A stretch of 64,000 nucleotides of DNA from Pseudomonas sp. URMO17WK12:I2 (GTDB taxonomy: Bacteria; Pseudomonadota; Gammaproteobacteria; Pseudomonadales; Pseudomonadaceae): NCBI RefSeq assembly GCF_003253735.1, contig NZ_QKYW01000002.1, forward strand, positions 582,367 to 646,366. Direction: 5' to 3'. Positions within the stretch are counted from its first letter, which is position 1. Each line of letters opens with the position of its first letter. Shown one piece after another: positions 8,015-16,539 of this stretch. Position numbers and translations under genes: made by a program. A model generated the notes under the pieces. That model saw only the letters and a program-made list of their open reading frames with translations. It had not been told where the DNA came from and ran no database searches.

Positions 8015-9349
8015 TCAGTAGCGATAGGTCATGTACAGTTCGAGGGCGCTGAACTGTTCGTCGTCGCCGAAGAACTGCTTGGCTGCCGACTTGGCGGTCA
8101 CCCAGTTGTAGGCCACCGAGCCGGTGAAGCTCGGCGTGGGCGTCCAGTCGACGAACACCACGGTCTCGTCGGCGAAGCGGCGATCATCCATGGCCTGGCC
8201 GTTGAAGTTCTTCTCGTCGAGCCAGAACTGGTAGTGGATGGTGCCCACGGCCACGGTGTCGGTCACCCGGCTCCTGAGCGAGAGCTGCTGAACCCGTTCG
8301 TTGCTGTTGAACAGAAGGTAGTTGCCCACCACGTCGCCGACCAGCCAACTGCTCCAGTCCACGAACCCCTTGTTGAGCGGGTCCCAGGCCTTCTGGGTGT
8401 TGTCAGCCAGGTTGTCGTCACCGGAGAACACGGCGTAGCGGTAGCCGAGCGTCGGGGTGAACGGCAGATCCTGGAACTGGTAATCGGCTTGCGCGTACCA
8501 GGCCTTGGCATCGAATTCACGCCCCGAGTCGCCACCGCGCTGCAGCGCATACTCGCCATTGAGGGTCAGGTTCGGCACGCCCGGCAGTTGGCCACGCAAG
8601 GCTCGCAGGTTGTAGACCTGCATGCCGTCGCGGCGTGTCGCATTGCTGCTCTTGCTGGCCAGGGTGTCGACCTTCATGGCCATGGCGCCAAGGGTCACCT
8701 GGCCGGCCAAGTCATAGTCCAGGTTGGCGCCGGTCATGCGGTAGTCGCCGTAGTGGTCGTCGGTGCGCAGGGTGAATGCCTGGGTCTTGACTGGGCCATG
8801 GCTCCAGTCGAGGACCGCCGAATCCTTGAAGGCGGTGCGCGGGCCGAGCCAGTAGGCACCGTCGCCGAACAGGTCGAGGTTGCCATCCATGACGATGAAG
8901 CCACTGCCGATGATGTAGTTCTGTCGGCCGGCGGTGAACTTCCAGTCGCCGGCGCGGATACCGACGTAGGCCTCTTCGGTGTTGATGCGGTTTTCGGCGC
9001 TGCGGGTGAATCCTCCTGCATCGCCGTCACCGGAGGTGCCGGCGGCTACGGCCGAAGCGCCCGCCAGCAGGCTGAGGGTGTCACTGAGGGAGTAGTCGAG
9101 GGTGATGCCCGGTTTGAGGTAAGCCTCCTGCCAGCCGACCTTGGATCCCTTGTTTTCAAGGCTGCGGACGTCTACCGCACCGGCACCGAAGTTGGCGCCA
9201 CGGGTGGTGACGGAAGCGGCGCCAGCCGTCAGGTTGATTTCGCCCTTGAGGTTCTCGTATTCGAACGAGTAACCCGCCAGGGCCGCTTGGCTGGCCAACG
9301 GAATGCCGAGTGCGAGCAACACGCAGGGAATGCGCTTGGACCTGTACAT
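8015..9349 (-). CDS. Outer-membrane beta-barrel porin (alginate-export/DUF1302-like)
   Basis: A 444-residue protein with a signal peptide (MYRSKRIPCVLLALGIPLAS, cleavage after ALA), then alternating polar/hydrophobic strands with periplasmic turns throughout. It ends in the aromatic motif LYMTYRY expected for an outer-membrane barrel recognised by BamA. The opening FEYENLKGEINLTAGAA and strands such as AWYAQADYQF and LGYRYAVFSGDD resemble alginate-export-domain or DUF1302 porins found beside catabolic genes in pseudomonads. It probably admits the substrate of the neighbouring serine hydrolase and MFS carrier. The subfamily is uncertain, but the barrel assignment is firm. Confidence 0.82.
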   Translation of the reverse strand: MYRSKRIPCVLLALGIPLASQAALAGYSFEYENLKGEINLTAGAASVTTRGANFGAGAVDVRSLENKGSKVGWQEAYLKPGITLDYSLSDTLSLLAGASAVAAGTSGDGDAGGFTRSAENRINTEEAYVGIRAGDWKFTAGRQNYIIGSGFIVMDGNLDLFGDGAYWLGPRTAFKDSAVLDWSHGPVKTQAFTLRTDDHYGDYRMTGANLDYDLAGQVTLGAMAMKVDTLASKSSNATRRDGMQVYNLRALRGQLPGVPNLTLNGEYALQRGGDSGREFDAKAWYAQADYQFQDLPFTPTLGYRYAVFSGDDNLADNTQKAWDPLNKGFVDWSSWLVGDVVGNYLLFNSNERVQQLSLRSRVTDTVAVGTIHYQFWLDEKNFNGQAMDDRRFADETVVFVDWTPTPSFTGSVAYNWVTAKSAAKQFFGDDEQFSALELYMTYRY

Positions 9350-9390
9350 ATGAAGCTCCTGTGTATTTTTTTTGTATTACAGGGCAGTGA

Positions 9391-9411
9391 GCGGTGGCCA
9401 AATCGGCCACC
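9391..9411. repeat. Inverted repeat between hydrolase and porin genes
   Basis: CGGTGGCC (9391-9398) and GGCCACCG (9404-9411) form an 8-base hairpin with a 5-base loop, 78 bases past the hydrolase stop. No T-run follows on the minus strand, so it may be an mRNA processing or attenuation element rather than a full terminator. Confidence 0.45.
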
Positions 9412-9488
9412 GATTGCCTGACGCAGCAGGCAGGAGCGCTGGCGAACCCGCGCTCTTGGATCTTGTTGGTCGAAAAATCAGCGTTGAA

Positions 9489-10751
9489 TCAGCCGCGCAG
9501 ATGGGCGGTGACGGTCCTGAGCATTTGCACGGTGTCGATATCCAGCTCGGTGACCGCATCGGGCAGCGACGACTGCTTGACGATCACCACCTCGGAGTCG
9601 AAGTCGACGAACAGGTACTGGCCATGGATACCGCTGGCCATGATGGCCGGGCTGTGGTCGTTGAAGACGTACCACTGGCTGCGGTAGGAGGCGCCGGGCG
9701 TCCAGTCGGAGAAGTCCTTGTGCACGCCGTAGATGGCTGGGTCCGAGCCCTTGGCAATCGCCTCGATCACCGCCTTGTCGATGACCTGGCGGCCGTCGAC
9801 CTTGCCGCCGTTGCCGAGCATCAGGCCAAAGCGGCCCATGTCGCGCAGGGTGGCATTAAAGCCGGCACCGGCGACGCTGCGGCCCCAGGGGTCGGCCATG
9901 AAGTAAGCGTCGCGCTCGCAACCCAGTTGCTGCCATACCGCTTGCAGTTGCTCGGCGCAGGCCACACCACTGGCACGCTCCATCACCCAGGCCAGCACTT
10001 CGGTGGTGGCGGTCACATAGTGGAACAGGCCGCCATGCTCGCAGCGCTTACGCAACGACGGCAGGTACTGGTACAGCGACTCGTACTGGGCATATTCGGG
10101 CAGCGCCGGCTTGAAGCCACAGGCATAACCGTACTGGGAGCTTTCCGAAGCCGGATCGTCATACAGCTCGGTGTAGTGAACGCCAACGGCCATGTCGAAC
10201 AGCTGGCGCACGGTGGCGTCACCAAAGGCACTACCGGCCAGTTCCGGCACGTAGCGCTGGGTCTGCGCCTGGGGATCGAGCACGCCGTCGTGGATCAGCT
10301 GCTCACCGAGCACGCCGATCAGCGACTTGGTAACCGAGAACATGATGTGGCGGTCACTGGCGACCTGGCCGTTGAAGTAGTTCTCGTACACCACACGGCC
10401 CTTGTGCAGTACCAAGAAGCCATCGGTCTTGCTGGCCCGCAGGTTGTCGAGCACGCTGACGGTGCGCCCGCAGGTGCTCTCGAAACTCAGACTCTCTAGC
10501 TCTACCGGCGCATGGGCGAGCACCGAGCTCGGCCGCGCACCGGCGGCGACATCGATGGTGGGGCGCAGGCGCGCCAGGTTGCGAAAGCCCCAGCGATTGA
10601 ACGGCGGCGACATCCAGTTGGCCCAGGTCACGCGCTTTTCCGGCTCGGCAGGGAAACCCTGCATCAGTACGGGCTCTTGTTGTTTTTGGTCGTACATCTC
10701 GCTGACTTCCGTATGACGGGAAACCAGGGAGCGGTCGAGAATCTGGTTCAT
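9489..10751 (-). CDS. Serine hydrolase, beta-lactamase/penicillin-binding-protein family
   Basis: A 420-residue class C beta-lactamase-fold hydrolase (esterase or amidase type). The catalytic Ser-x-x-Lys is SVTK at 139-142 within HIMFSVTKSLIGVLGE. The second motif Tyr-x-Thr is at 245-247 (FHYVTATTEVLAW). The glycine-rich segment WGRSVAGAGFNATLRDMGRFGLM is also typical. There is no signal peptide, so it acts in the cytoplasm, unlike true beta-lactamases. The start MNQILDRS is preferred because AGGA lies 8 bases before it; upstream ATGs (10760, 10850) are possible. It is first gene of the porin/DUF3237/MFS operon and divergent from a TetR gene. It probably cleaves an ester or amide taken up by the porin and MFS. 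Confidence 0.87.
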   Translation of the reverse strand: MNQILDRSLVSRHTEVSEMYDQKQQEPVLMQGFPAEPEKRVTWANWMSPPFNRWGFRNLARLRPTIDVAAGARPSSVLAHAPVELESLSFESTCGRTVSVLDNLRASKTDGFLVLHKGRVVYENYFNGQVASDRHIMFSVTKSLIGVLGEQLIHDGVLDPQAQTQRYVPELAGSAFGDATVRQLFDMAVGVHYTELYDDPASESSQYGYACGFKPALPEYAQYESLYQYLPSLRKRCEHGGLFHYVTATTEVLAWVMERASGVACAEQLQAVWQQLGCERDAYFMADPWGRSVAGAGFNATLRDMGRFGLMLGNGGKVDGRQVIDKAVIEAIAKGSDPAIYGVHKDFSDWTPGASYRSQWYVFNDHSPAIMASGIHGQYLFVDFDSEVVIVKQSSLPDAVTELDIDTVQMLRTVTAHLRG

Positions 10752-10789
10752 CTGACTCATCCTGGAAATGGCCCTGCGTACGGCAGGTA

Positions 10790-10841
10790 CGGGAAAATAA
10801 TTAATCCTATTAATTTCTTTAGTCAATAAAATATTTTCCCG
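10790..10841. promoter_or_regulatory. Inverted repeat in hydrolase/TetR divergent promoter region
   Basis: CGGGAAAATA (10790-10799) and TATTTTCCCG (10832-10841) are perfect 10-base arms around an AT-rich 32-base core that must contain the divergent promoters. The arms are candidate binding sites for the adjacent TetR protein, but the wide spacing is unusual for a single TetR dimer site. Confidence 0.45.
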
Positions 10842-10893
10842 ATAAAACATAGCCAGCTATCATTGCCGCACCCCCAAATACCCAGGAGCGCCG

Positions 10894-11514
10894 GTGAGCG
10901 GATTACGCGAACGTCAGAAGCAATTACGCCGCGCGGCCATCTCGGCAGCGGCCGTGGCGCTGTTCCAGCGCCAGGGCTTTCGCGAGACCACGGTCGAGCA
11001 GATCGCCCGGGATGCCGGCGTCTCGGCCCCCACGGTGTTCAAGTATTTCGGCAGCAAGCACGAGATCATTCTGGAGATGATCAAGGAGTCCGATCACCGC
11101 GCTCTGGTCGATGTGCGCAAGCGCATCCGCGATTTCGACGACCCTGTCGACGCGCTCTGCCATCTGGAACACCTGCTGGTCAGCTATGCCCTGGAGGTGC
11201 TACCCGCCGCGCTCTGGCGCGAGCTGCTGCCCCTGGTACTGGTGGGCGGCGGCAGCGGCCTGCCCGAGGCCTACCGCCAGATGAACCGCGGCCTGCAGGG
11301 CGAAATCGCCAACGTGCTGCGCGAACTGCAGGAGGCCGGCAAGCTGCGCGCCGACCTGGACGTGGAACTCGCCGGTTTCCTGCTCAACGACTATTCCCAC
11401 CTGCAGCTGCTGCGCCTGACCGCCAGCGACCAGCTGGACCGCCAGACCCACGCCGCCAACGTGCGTGCCAGCACGCGCCTGATCTTCGAAGGGATGCGCG
11501 CGTTGCCGGCGTGA
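10894..11514 (+). CDS. TetR-family transcriptional regulator
   Basis: A 206-residue regulator with a TetR N-terminal domain: RAAISAAAVALFQRQGFRETTVEQIARDAGVSAPTVFKYFGSK covers residues 13-55 with the HTH at VEQIARDAGVSAPTVFKYF. A helical ligand-binding C-terminus follows. The start codon is GTG, chosen because AGGAG lies 6 bases upstream and the family start fits. It is divergent from the serine hydrolase operon and likely represses it. The next operon begins only 69 bases past its stop, so control of that operon cannot be excluded. Ligand unknown. Confidence 0.92.
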   Translation: MSGLRERQKQLRRAAISAAAVALFQRQGFRETTVEQIARDAGVSAPTVFKYFGSKHEIILEMIKESDHRALVDVRKRIRDFDDPVDALCHLEHLLVSYALEVLPAALWRELLPLVLVGGGSGLPEAYRQMNRGLQGEIANVLRELQEAGKLRADLDVELAGFLLNDYSHLQLLRLTASDQLDRQTHAANVRASTRLIFEGMRALPA

Positions 11515-11521
11515 TGGCCTT

Positions 11522-11540
11522 CAGACTTCATTAAGGTTCG
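11522..11540 (+). promoter_or_regulatory. Possible PmrA/QseB-type box ahead of the 11.6-18.5 kb operon
   Basis: CTTCATTAAGGTTCG lies about 45 bases before the first start codon of the operon. TTAAGGTT half-sites are typical of PmrA/QseB-like response regulators, and such a regulator is encoded inside this operon. Only one good half-site is seen, so the call is weak. Confidence 0.3.
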
Positions 11541-11583
11541 CCCCCGATAGTGTCTCCACTGCCTAGCCGCTGGAGCGCTGCCA

Positions 11584-12258
11584 ATGATCGATACCGAATG
11601 GAACCTTGCCCTCGCGCAGCCTGTTGGCCCGTACGCCGGGCGCAACCTGTCGCTGTCCCTGGTGGCGCAACAGCACGCTGACCGAGAGTCGCTGGAGTGG
11701 TTCGTTCGCGAATGCTTCGCCACCGTGCATAACGCCGATATTCGCCATTTCATGCCCACCCTGCTGGCCCTGCGTGACCCCCACGGGGCGTTCTGCGCCG
11801 CTGCCGGCGTGCGCATCGCCGACAGCGGCGCGCTGTTTCTCGAGCAGTACCTGCAGCAGCCGATCGAGCGCGTGGTGTCGCGGCTCGCCGGTGCCCCGGT
11901 GGAGCGCCGGCAGATCGTCGAGGTCGGCAACCTGGCGGCGCGCAGCGGCGGCAGCGCACGGCTGATCATCGTGGTGATGACCTGGCTGCTGGCCCGGCGC
12001 AACCTCGACTGGGTGGTGTTCACTGGCGCGGCTTCGCTGATCAACAGCTTCCAGCGCCTGGGCCTCAACCCGCTGCTGCTCGGTGACGCCGACCCGCAGC
12101 GCCTGGGCAGCGAGCAGCACAGCTGGGGCAGCTATTACGCCGGGCGCCCCCAGGTGTTCGCCGGCAGCATCCGCGCCGGCCTCGCCCACCTGCAGGTCAG
12201 CGGCATGGCCGCGCGGCTGGGCCTGCCGGCTTCCCTGGAGCACAGCCATGCAGCCTGA
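11584..12258 (+). CDS. Thermostable hemolysin family protein (PF12261), GNAT-like
   Basis: A 224-residue protein matching the thermostable hemolysin family: the N-terminal RNLSLSLVAQQHADRESLEW, then LFLEQYLQQPIE, the conserved IVEVGNLAARSGGSARLI, and GRPQVFAGSI near the end. Despite the name, the fold looks like a GNAT or autoinducer-synthase-like acyltransferase, and there is no signal peptide. It is the first gene of an operon with an AMP-ligase, a diiron-oxidase candidate and an SDR. It overlaps the ligase gene by 11 bases. My inference is that it joins or transfers an activated acyl group; hemolytic activity is not supported by anything in the sequence. Confidence 0.82.
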   Translation: MIDTEWNLALAQPVGPYAGRNLSLSLVAQQHADRESLEWFVRECFATVHNADIRHFMPTLLALRDPHGAFCAAAGVRIADSGALFLEQYLQQPIERVVSRLAGAPVERRQIVEVGNLAARSGGSARLIIVVMTWLLARRNLDWVVFTGAASLINSFQRLGLNPLLLGDADPQRLGSEQHSWGSYYAGRPQVFAGSIRAGLAHLQVSGMAARLGLPASLEHSHAA

Positions 12259-13726
12259 GCTGAATGATTTCAAGGCACTGTTGCTGCTCCATGCCCATCG
12301 CCAACCGTCGCGTCCGGCGCTGCGCGACGATACCGCGAGCATCGACTACGCACAGCTGTGGAGCGAAATCGAAACGCGCAAGGCGCTGCTGCGCGCTCAG
12401 CCCGGCAAGACCCTTGCGCTGATCATGGACAACGGCCCGCAGATGGCGCTCTGGGACCTGGCGGCGCTGTTCGCCGGCATTCCCTGCGTGACCCTGCCGA
12501 CGTTCTTCACCTGGGCACAGACCGCCCATTGCCTGGCGCAGAGCGGCGTCGACCTGCTGCTGACCGACGCCCCGCTGGCCGAACAACTGGGCGACGCGGG
12601 CTTTCGCCAGGCTGGCGGCTTCTGGTCACGGCAACTGCCTGCCCGTGAGCCGCTGCCGGCCGGTACCGCGAAAGTCACCTACACCTCGGGCACCACCGGT
12701 ACTCCCAAGGGCGTGTGCCTGAGCGCCGAGGCCCTGTTGCGCGTTGCCCATGAGCTGCATGCAGCCAGCCGCCCGGCCGCGCCCAGGCAGTACCTGGCGG
12801 TGTTGCCACTGGCCGTGCTGCTGGAGAATCTTGGCGTGTACGCCGCCCTGCTGGCCGGCGCCAGCGTCACCCTGCTGCCCCAGCAGAGTCTGGGTATCGA
12901 GGGTGCGACGCGGGTCGACTGGCCGCGCCTGCTCGGCCAGCTGGTACGCCAGCAGACCCAGAGCCTGATCCTGGTGCCGCAGTTGTTACTCGGTCTGATC
13001 ATCGCCCTCGAACATGGGCAGCTGGATGCCAGCCAATTTCATTTCGTGGCGGTCGGAGGTGCGCGGGTCAGCGACGAGTTGCTCGAGCGCGCCGCACAGC
13101 TGAACCTGCCGGTCTACCAGGGCTACGGGCTGTCCGAATGCGCCTCGGTGGTGTGCCTCAACACGCCGGCGTACAACCGGCCTGGCAGCGTCGGCCGCCC
13201 GTTGCCCCACGTCGAGGTGCGCATCGCCGAAGACGGTGAAGTGTGGGTGCGCGGCTCGGCGCTGCTGGGTTATCTGGGCGAGGCGCCGTTCGCCGGCGAC
13301 TGGCTGCCCACCGGCGATATCGGCGCGCTCGACGCCGACGGCTACCTGTTTCTCAAGGGCCGCAAGAAACACCAGTTCACCACCAGCTTTGGCCGCAACG
13401 TCAACCCCGACTGGGTCGAGGCCGAACTCACCCAGCGCGGGGTGATCGCCCAGGCCTTCGTGCACGGCGAGGCCATGGATTACAACATCGCCCTGCTCTG
13501 GCCCGTCGACCCGGATTGCAGCGACGAGGCCCTGGAGCACAGCGTCGCCTGGGCCAACATCGAGCTGCCCGACTACGCCCGAGTGCATCAATGGCAGCGT
13601 TTGTCCGAACCCTTCACTCCGGCAAACGGCTTGCTCACGAGCAACGGTCGCCTGCGCCGCGAGGCCATCCTGGCCCGCCATGCCTACCGCTTTTCAACCC
13701 CCGTTGCCCCCAAGGAGCAGCCATGA
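12248..13726 (+). CDS. AMP-dependent acid ligase (ANL superfamily)
   Basis: A 492-residue adenylate-forming enzyme. The P-loop YTSGTTGTPKG lies at 145-155, the A5-like motif is YQGYGLSE, and the A7/A8 hinge region is TGDIGALDADGYLFLKGRKKH. The C-terminal lobe is somewhat short, and the catalytic lysine region near NGLLTSNGRLRRE is present (a lysine is not obvious at the last position). It should activate a carboxylic acid as acyl-AMP and probably acyl-CoA. The ATG lies inside the end of the PF12261 gene, and its stop overlaps the next start as ATGA, so translation is coupled. No carrier-protein domain is present. Substrate unknown. Confidence 0.88.
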   Translation: MQPELNDFKALLLLHAHRQPSRPALRDDTASIDYAQLWSEIETRKALLRAQPGKTLALIMDNGPQMALWDLAALFAGIPCVTLPTFFTWAQTAHCLAQSGVDLLLTDAPLAEQLGDAGFRQAGGFWSRQLPAREPLPAGTAKVTYTSGTTGTPKGVCLSAEALLRVAHELHAASRPAAPRQYLAVLPLAVLLENLGVYAALLAGASVTLLPQQSLGIEGATRVDWPRLLGQLVRQQTQSLILVPQLLLGLIIALEHGQLDASQFHFVAVGGARVSDELLERAAQLNLPVYQGYGLSECASVVCLNTPAYNRPGSVGRPLPHVEVRIAEDGEVWVRGSALLGYLGEAPFAGDWLPTGDIGALDADGYLFLKGRKKHQFTTSFGRNVNPDWVEAELTQRGVIAQAFVHGEAMDYNIALLWPVDPDCSDEALEHSVAWANIELPDYARVHQWQRLSEPFTPANGLLTSNGRLRREAILARHAYRFSTPVAPKEQP

Positions 13727-14412
13727 GTTTCTTCGACGCACTGCAGAACGCCACCGCCCGCGAGCGCGCGGCGCTGTTCGCCACCCCGGTGATCCGCGAC
13801 GCGCTGGCCGGCCAGGTCAGCCTGCAGGCCTATCGCGCCTTCCTGACCCAGGCCTACTACCACGTGCGTCACACCGTGCCGCTGATGATGGCCTGCGGCG
13901 CCCGCCTGCCGGCGCGGCTGGAATGGCTGCGCGCAGCAGTGTGCGAATACATCGAGGAGGAATACGGCCACGAGAAATGGATCCTCAACGACATCAGCGC
14001 CTGCGGCGGCGATGCCGACAGCGTGCGCGACGGCCAGCCGTCGCTACCCATCGAGCTGATGGTGAGTTTTCTCTACGACCTGATCGCCCGCGGCAACCCG
14101 GTCGGCCTGTTCGGCATGGTCAACGTGCTCGAGGGCACCAGCATCGCCCTGGCCACCCAGGCCGCCGAGGCGATACGCGAAGGCCTGCAATTGCCACCTG
14201 CCGCCTTCAGCTACCTGGCCTCCCACGGCTCGCTCGACATCGGCCATATGGACACCTACCGCAGCCTGATGGACCGCCTCGATGACCCCGCCGATCAGGC
14301 GGCGGTGATCCATGCCAGCAAGGTGGTGTACCAGCTCTATACCGACATGTTCCGCGGCCTGCCGCGCCTGGAGACAGAACAGCGCCGGGAGCTCAGCCAT
14401 GCGGCTGTGTGA
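13723..14412 (+). CDS. Heme-oxygenase-like diiron oxidase candidate (TenA/PqqC-like fold)
   Basis: A 229-residue all-helical protein of the TenA/iron-containing redox enzyme family. Candidate metal ligands fit the heme-oxygenase-like diiron oxidase pattern: Glu79/Glu80 and His83 in EYIEEEYGHEKW, Glu137 in NVLEGTS, and His168, Asp172, His175 in SHGSLDIGHMDTY (H-x3-D-x2-H). Known members with this pattern include UndA, CADD and the oxygenase part of SznF, which oxidise acids or amines with O2. It overlaps the ligase gene by 4 bases and the SDR gene by 14. It probably oxidises the product made by its neighbours; the reaction is not predictable from sequence alone. Confidence 0.8.
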   Translation: MSFFDALQNATARERAALFATPVIRDALAGQVSLQAYRAFLTQAYYHVRHTVPLMMACGARLPARLEWLRAAVCEYIEEEYGHEKWILNDISACGGDADSVRDGQPSLPIELMVSFLYDLIARGNPVGLFGMVNVLEGTSIALATQAAEAIREGLQLPPAAFSYLASHGSLDIGHMDTYRSLMDRLDDPADQAAVIHASKVVYQLYTDMFRGLPRLETEQRRELSHAAV

Positions 14413-15202
14413 TTGCCGTGTGGTGCTGACCGGCGCCAGCGGCGGCATCGGCCAGGCACTGGCCGAACAATTGTGCGCCGAAGGTGCCCAGGTGATTGCG
14501 GTAACCCGCCAGCCGCACGCCCTGGAAGCCCTGCAGCGCCTCTACCCGCAACGCATCCACAGCGTGCAGGCCGACCTGCGCAGCAGCGCCGGGCGGCACG
14601 CCGTACTCGACGCGGCGCGGCGCCTGGGTGGCATCAACCTGCTGCTCAACGCCGCCGGCGTGAACCAGTTCGCGCTGTTCGAGCAGGTCGATGACGAGCA
14701 GATCGACGACCTCCTGGCAGTCAATCTGGTAGCCACCCTGCAACTGACCCGCGCCCTGCTGCCGACCCTGCGCAACCAGCCCCACGCGCTGATCGTCAAC
14801 GTCGGCTCCACCTTCGGCTCCATCGGCTATCCGGGCTACGCGGTGTACTGCGCGAGCAAATTCGCCCTGCGCGGCTTCTCCGAAGCCTTGCGCCGCGAAC
14901 TGGCCGACACCGGAGTCGGCGTGCTCTACGTGGCACCAAGGGCGACCCGCACCGGCATGAACAGCAGCGCCGCCATGGCCCTCAACGAGGCGCTCAACAG
15001 CAAGGTCGACGAGCCCCAGCGCGTGGCCTGGCAGGTAACCGGCGCCATCGAGCGCAACCTCGCCGAGCTGTACCTGGGCTGGCCGGAAAAACTCCTGGTA
15101 CGCCTCAACGGCCTGCTGCCAGGCCTGGTCGACCGAGCAATCCGCAAGCAGCTGCCGACCATTCGCCGTTTCACCCCTATCACCGAGACGCCTCCACGAT
15201 GA
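14399..15202 (+). CDS. Short-chain dehydrogenase/reductase
   Basis: A 267-residue classical SDR with the NAD(P) motif TGASGGIGQAL (12-22 region), NVGSTFGSIG holding the catalytic serine, and the active site YCASK (Tyr-x3-Lys). The loop AVTRQPHALEAL after strand beta-2 carries an Arg, which suggests NADP(H) preference. The C-terminal tail (LGWPEKLLVRLNGLLPGLVDRAIRKQ) is hydrophobic and basic and may be membrane-associated, as in lipid-acting SDRs. The start overlaps the upstream oxidase gene and the stop overlaps the next gene (ATGA). It likely reduces or oxidises a carbonyl/hydroxyl in the product of this operon. Confidence 0.9.
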   Translation: MRLCDCRVVLTGASGGIGQALAEQLCAEGAQVIAVTRQPHALEALQRLYPQRIHSVQADLRSSAGRHAVLDAARRLGGINLLLNAAGVNQFALFEQVDDEQIDDLLAVNLVATLQLTRALLPTLRNQPHALIVNVGSTFGSIGYPGYAVYCASKFALRGFSEALRRELADTGVGVLYVAPRATRTGMNSSAAMALNEALNSKVDEPQRVAWQVTGAIERNLAELYLGWPEKLLVRLNGLLPGLVDRAIRKQLPTIRRFTPITETPPR

Positions 15203-15855
15203 AAACAACCCTGACTCACCTTGCCGTTGCCCTGGCCGCCCTGAGCATCCACACCGGCGCCTGGGCGCTGGATACCGCGGGTACTCAGCAATTGCAAACC
15301 ATCCAGCAACGCTGGGCGCAGATCCAGTACGACACCCCGCAAGAGCGCAAGGTGGCCGAGTTCGAGAAGCTGGCCGCGCAAGCCGAAGCCTTCACCACGG
15401 CTGAGCCGAAAGCCGCCGAGGCGTGGATCTGGAAAGGCATCGTGACCAGCAGCTGGGCCGGCGCCCAGGGCGGCCTCGGTGCATTGGGCAAGGCCAAGCA
15501 ATCGCGCACTGCCCTGGAAAAAGCCCTGCAGCTCGACCCCGATGCCCTGCAGGGTTCGGCCTACACCAGCCTGGCGGCGCTGTACGACCGGGTGCCCGGC
15601 TGGCCCATCGGCTTCGGCGACGCCAAGAAGGCCGACGAGCTGCTGCGCCAGGCGCTGCTGATCAACCCGAACGGCATCGACAGCCTGTATTTCTGGGGCG
15701 ATCATCTGGCCCGCGAAGGCAAGTACGCCGAGGCCAGGGAAGCGCTGCTCAAGGCCCGGCAAGCCGCGCCGCGTCCCGGCCGCGAACTGGCCGACCAGGG
15801 CCGTCAGCGCGAAATTGCTGCTTTACTGGAGGAGGTCGAGCACAAGCTCGACTGA
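15199..15855 (+). CDS. Periplasmic TPR-repeat protein, function unknown
   Basis: A 218-residue protein with a signal peptide (MKTTLTHLAVALAALSIHTG, cleavage after AWA) and helical repeats of TPR type: AEAWIWKGIVTSSWAG, KSRTALEKALQLDPDAL, and LRQALLINPNGIDSLYFWGDHL followed by AREALLKARQAAP. No catalytic motif is visible. It sits between the biosynthetic-type genes and the two-component genes, with a 4-base overlap to the SDR gene. A scaffold or sensor-accessory role in the periplasm is possible. Similar proteins accompany PF12261 genes in my recollection, but I cannot confirm that here. Confidence 0.8.
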   Translation: MKTTLTHLAVALAALSIHTGAWALDTAGTQQLQTIQQRWAQIQYDTPQERKVAEFEKLAAQAEAFTTAEPKAAEAWIWKGIVTSSWAGAQGGLGALGKAKQSRTALEKALQLDPDALQGSAYTSLAALYDRVPGWPIGFGDAKKADELLRQALLINPNGIDSLYFWGDHLAREGKYAEAREALLKARQAAPRPGRELADQGRQREIAALLEEVEHKLD

Positions 15856-15881
15856 TCGCAACCACCCGACCGAGGACACCC

Positions 15882-16538
15882 ATGCGACTGCTTCTGGTGG
15901 AAGACGATCTGTCGCTCGGCGAAGGCCTGCGTACCGGGCTGCAGGCCGAGGGCTACACCGTCGACTGGCTGCATGACGGTACCCGCGCCGTACACGCGCT
16001 GCTCAGCGAAACCTTCGACCTGGTGGTCCTCGACCTCGGTCTGCCGCGACTGAGCGGCATCGGGGTGTTGCAACAACTGCGCAAGAGCGGCTCGCACCTG
16101 CCGGTGCTGATCCTCACCGCCCGCGACGAAACCCGCGACCGGGTCGCCGGCCTGGATGCCGGCGCCGACGACTACCTGGCCAAGCCGTTCGATCTCAACG
16201 AACTCAAGGCGCGCATCCGTGCCCTGCTGCGCCGCAGCGCCGGCCGTGGGCGGGCACTGGTCGAGCATGCCGGCATCAGCCTCGACCCGGCCAACCAGCA
16301 GGTGCACTATCAGGGCAGCCCGGTAGCGCTGACGCCCAAGGAATACCTGCTGCTCCACGAACTGCTCGCCCACCCGGGCAAGGTGTTCACCCGCGAGCGC
16401 CTGGTGCAGCTGCTCTACGGCTGGGACGAGGAAGCGGAAAGCAACACCCTGGAGGTGCACATCTCACACCTGCGCAAGAAGCTGTTCAGCGAGCTGATCA
16501 GAACCGTGCGCGGCATCGGCTACCTGGTGGAGGCCTGA
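15882..16538 (+). CDS. Response regulator, OmpR family (PmrA/QseB-like)
   Basis: A 218-residue regulator. The receiver domain has acidic residues Asp8/Asp9, phospho-acceptor Asp51 (LVVLDLGLPRLSGI), Thr79 and Lys101 (YLAKPFDL). The C-terminal winged helix has VALTPKEYLLLHELLAHPGK and the recognition region ESNTLEVHISHLRKKL. The kinase gene begins one base after its stop. It probably controls this operon; a TTAAGGTT half-site precedes the first gene. The start is fixed by the receiver domain. An alternative name as PmrA or QseB cannot be decided without comparison. Confidence 0.93.
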   Translation: MRLLLVEDDLSLGEGLRTGLQAEGYTVDWLHDGTRAVHALLSETFDLVVLDLGLPRLSGIGVLQQLRKSGSHLPVLILTARDETRDRVAGLDAGADDYLAKPFDLNELKARIRALLRRSAGRGRALVEHAGISLDPANQQVHYQGSPVALTPKEYLLLHELLAHPGKVFTRERLVQLLYGWDEEAESNTLEVHISHLRKKLFSELIRTVRGIGYLVEA

Positions 16539-16539
16539 G

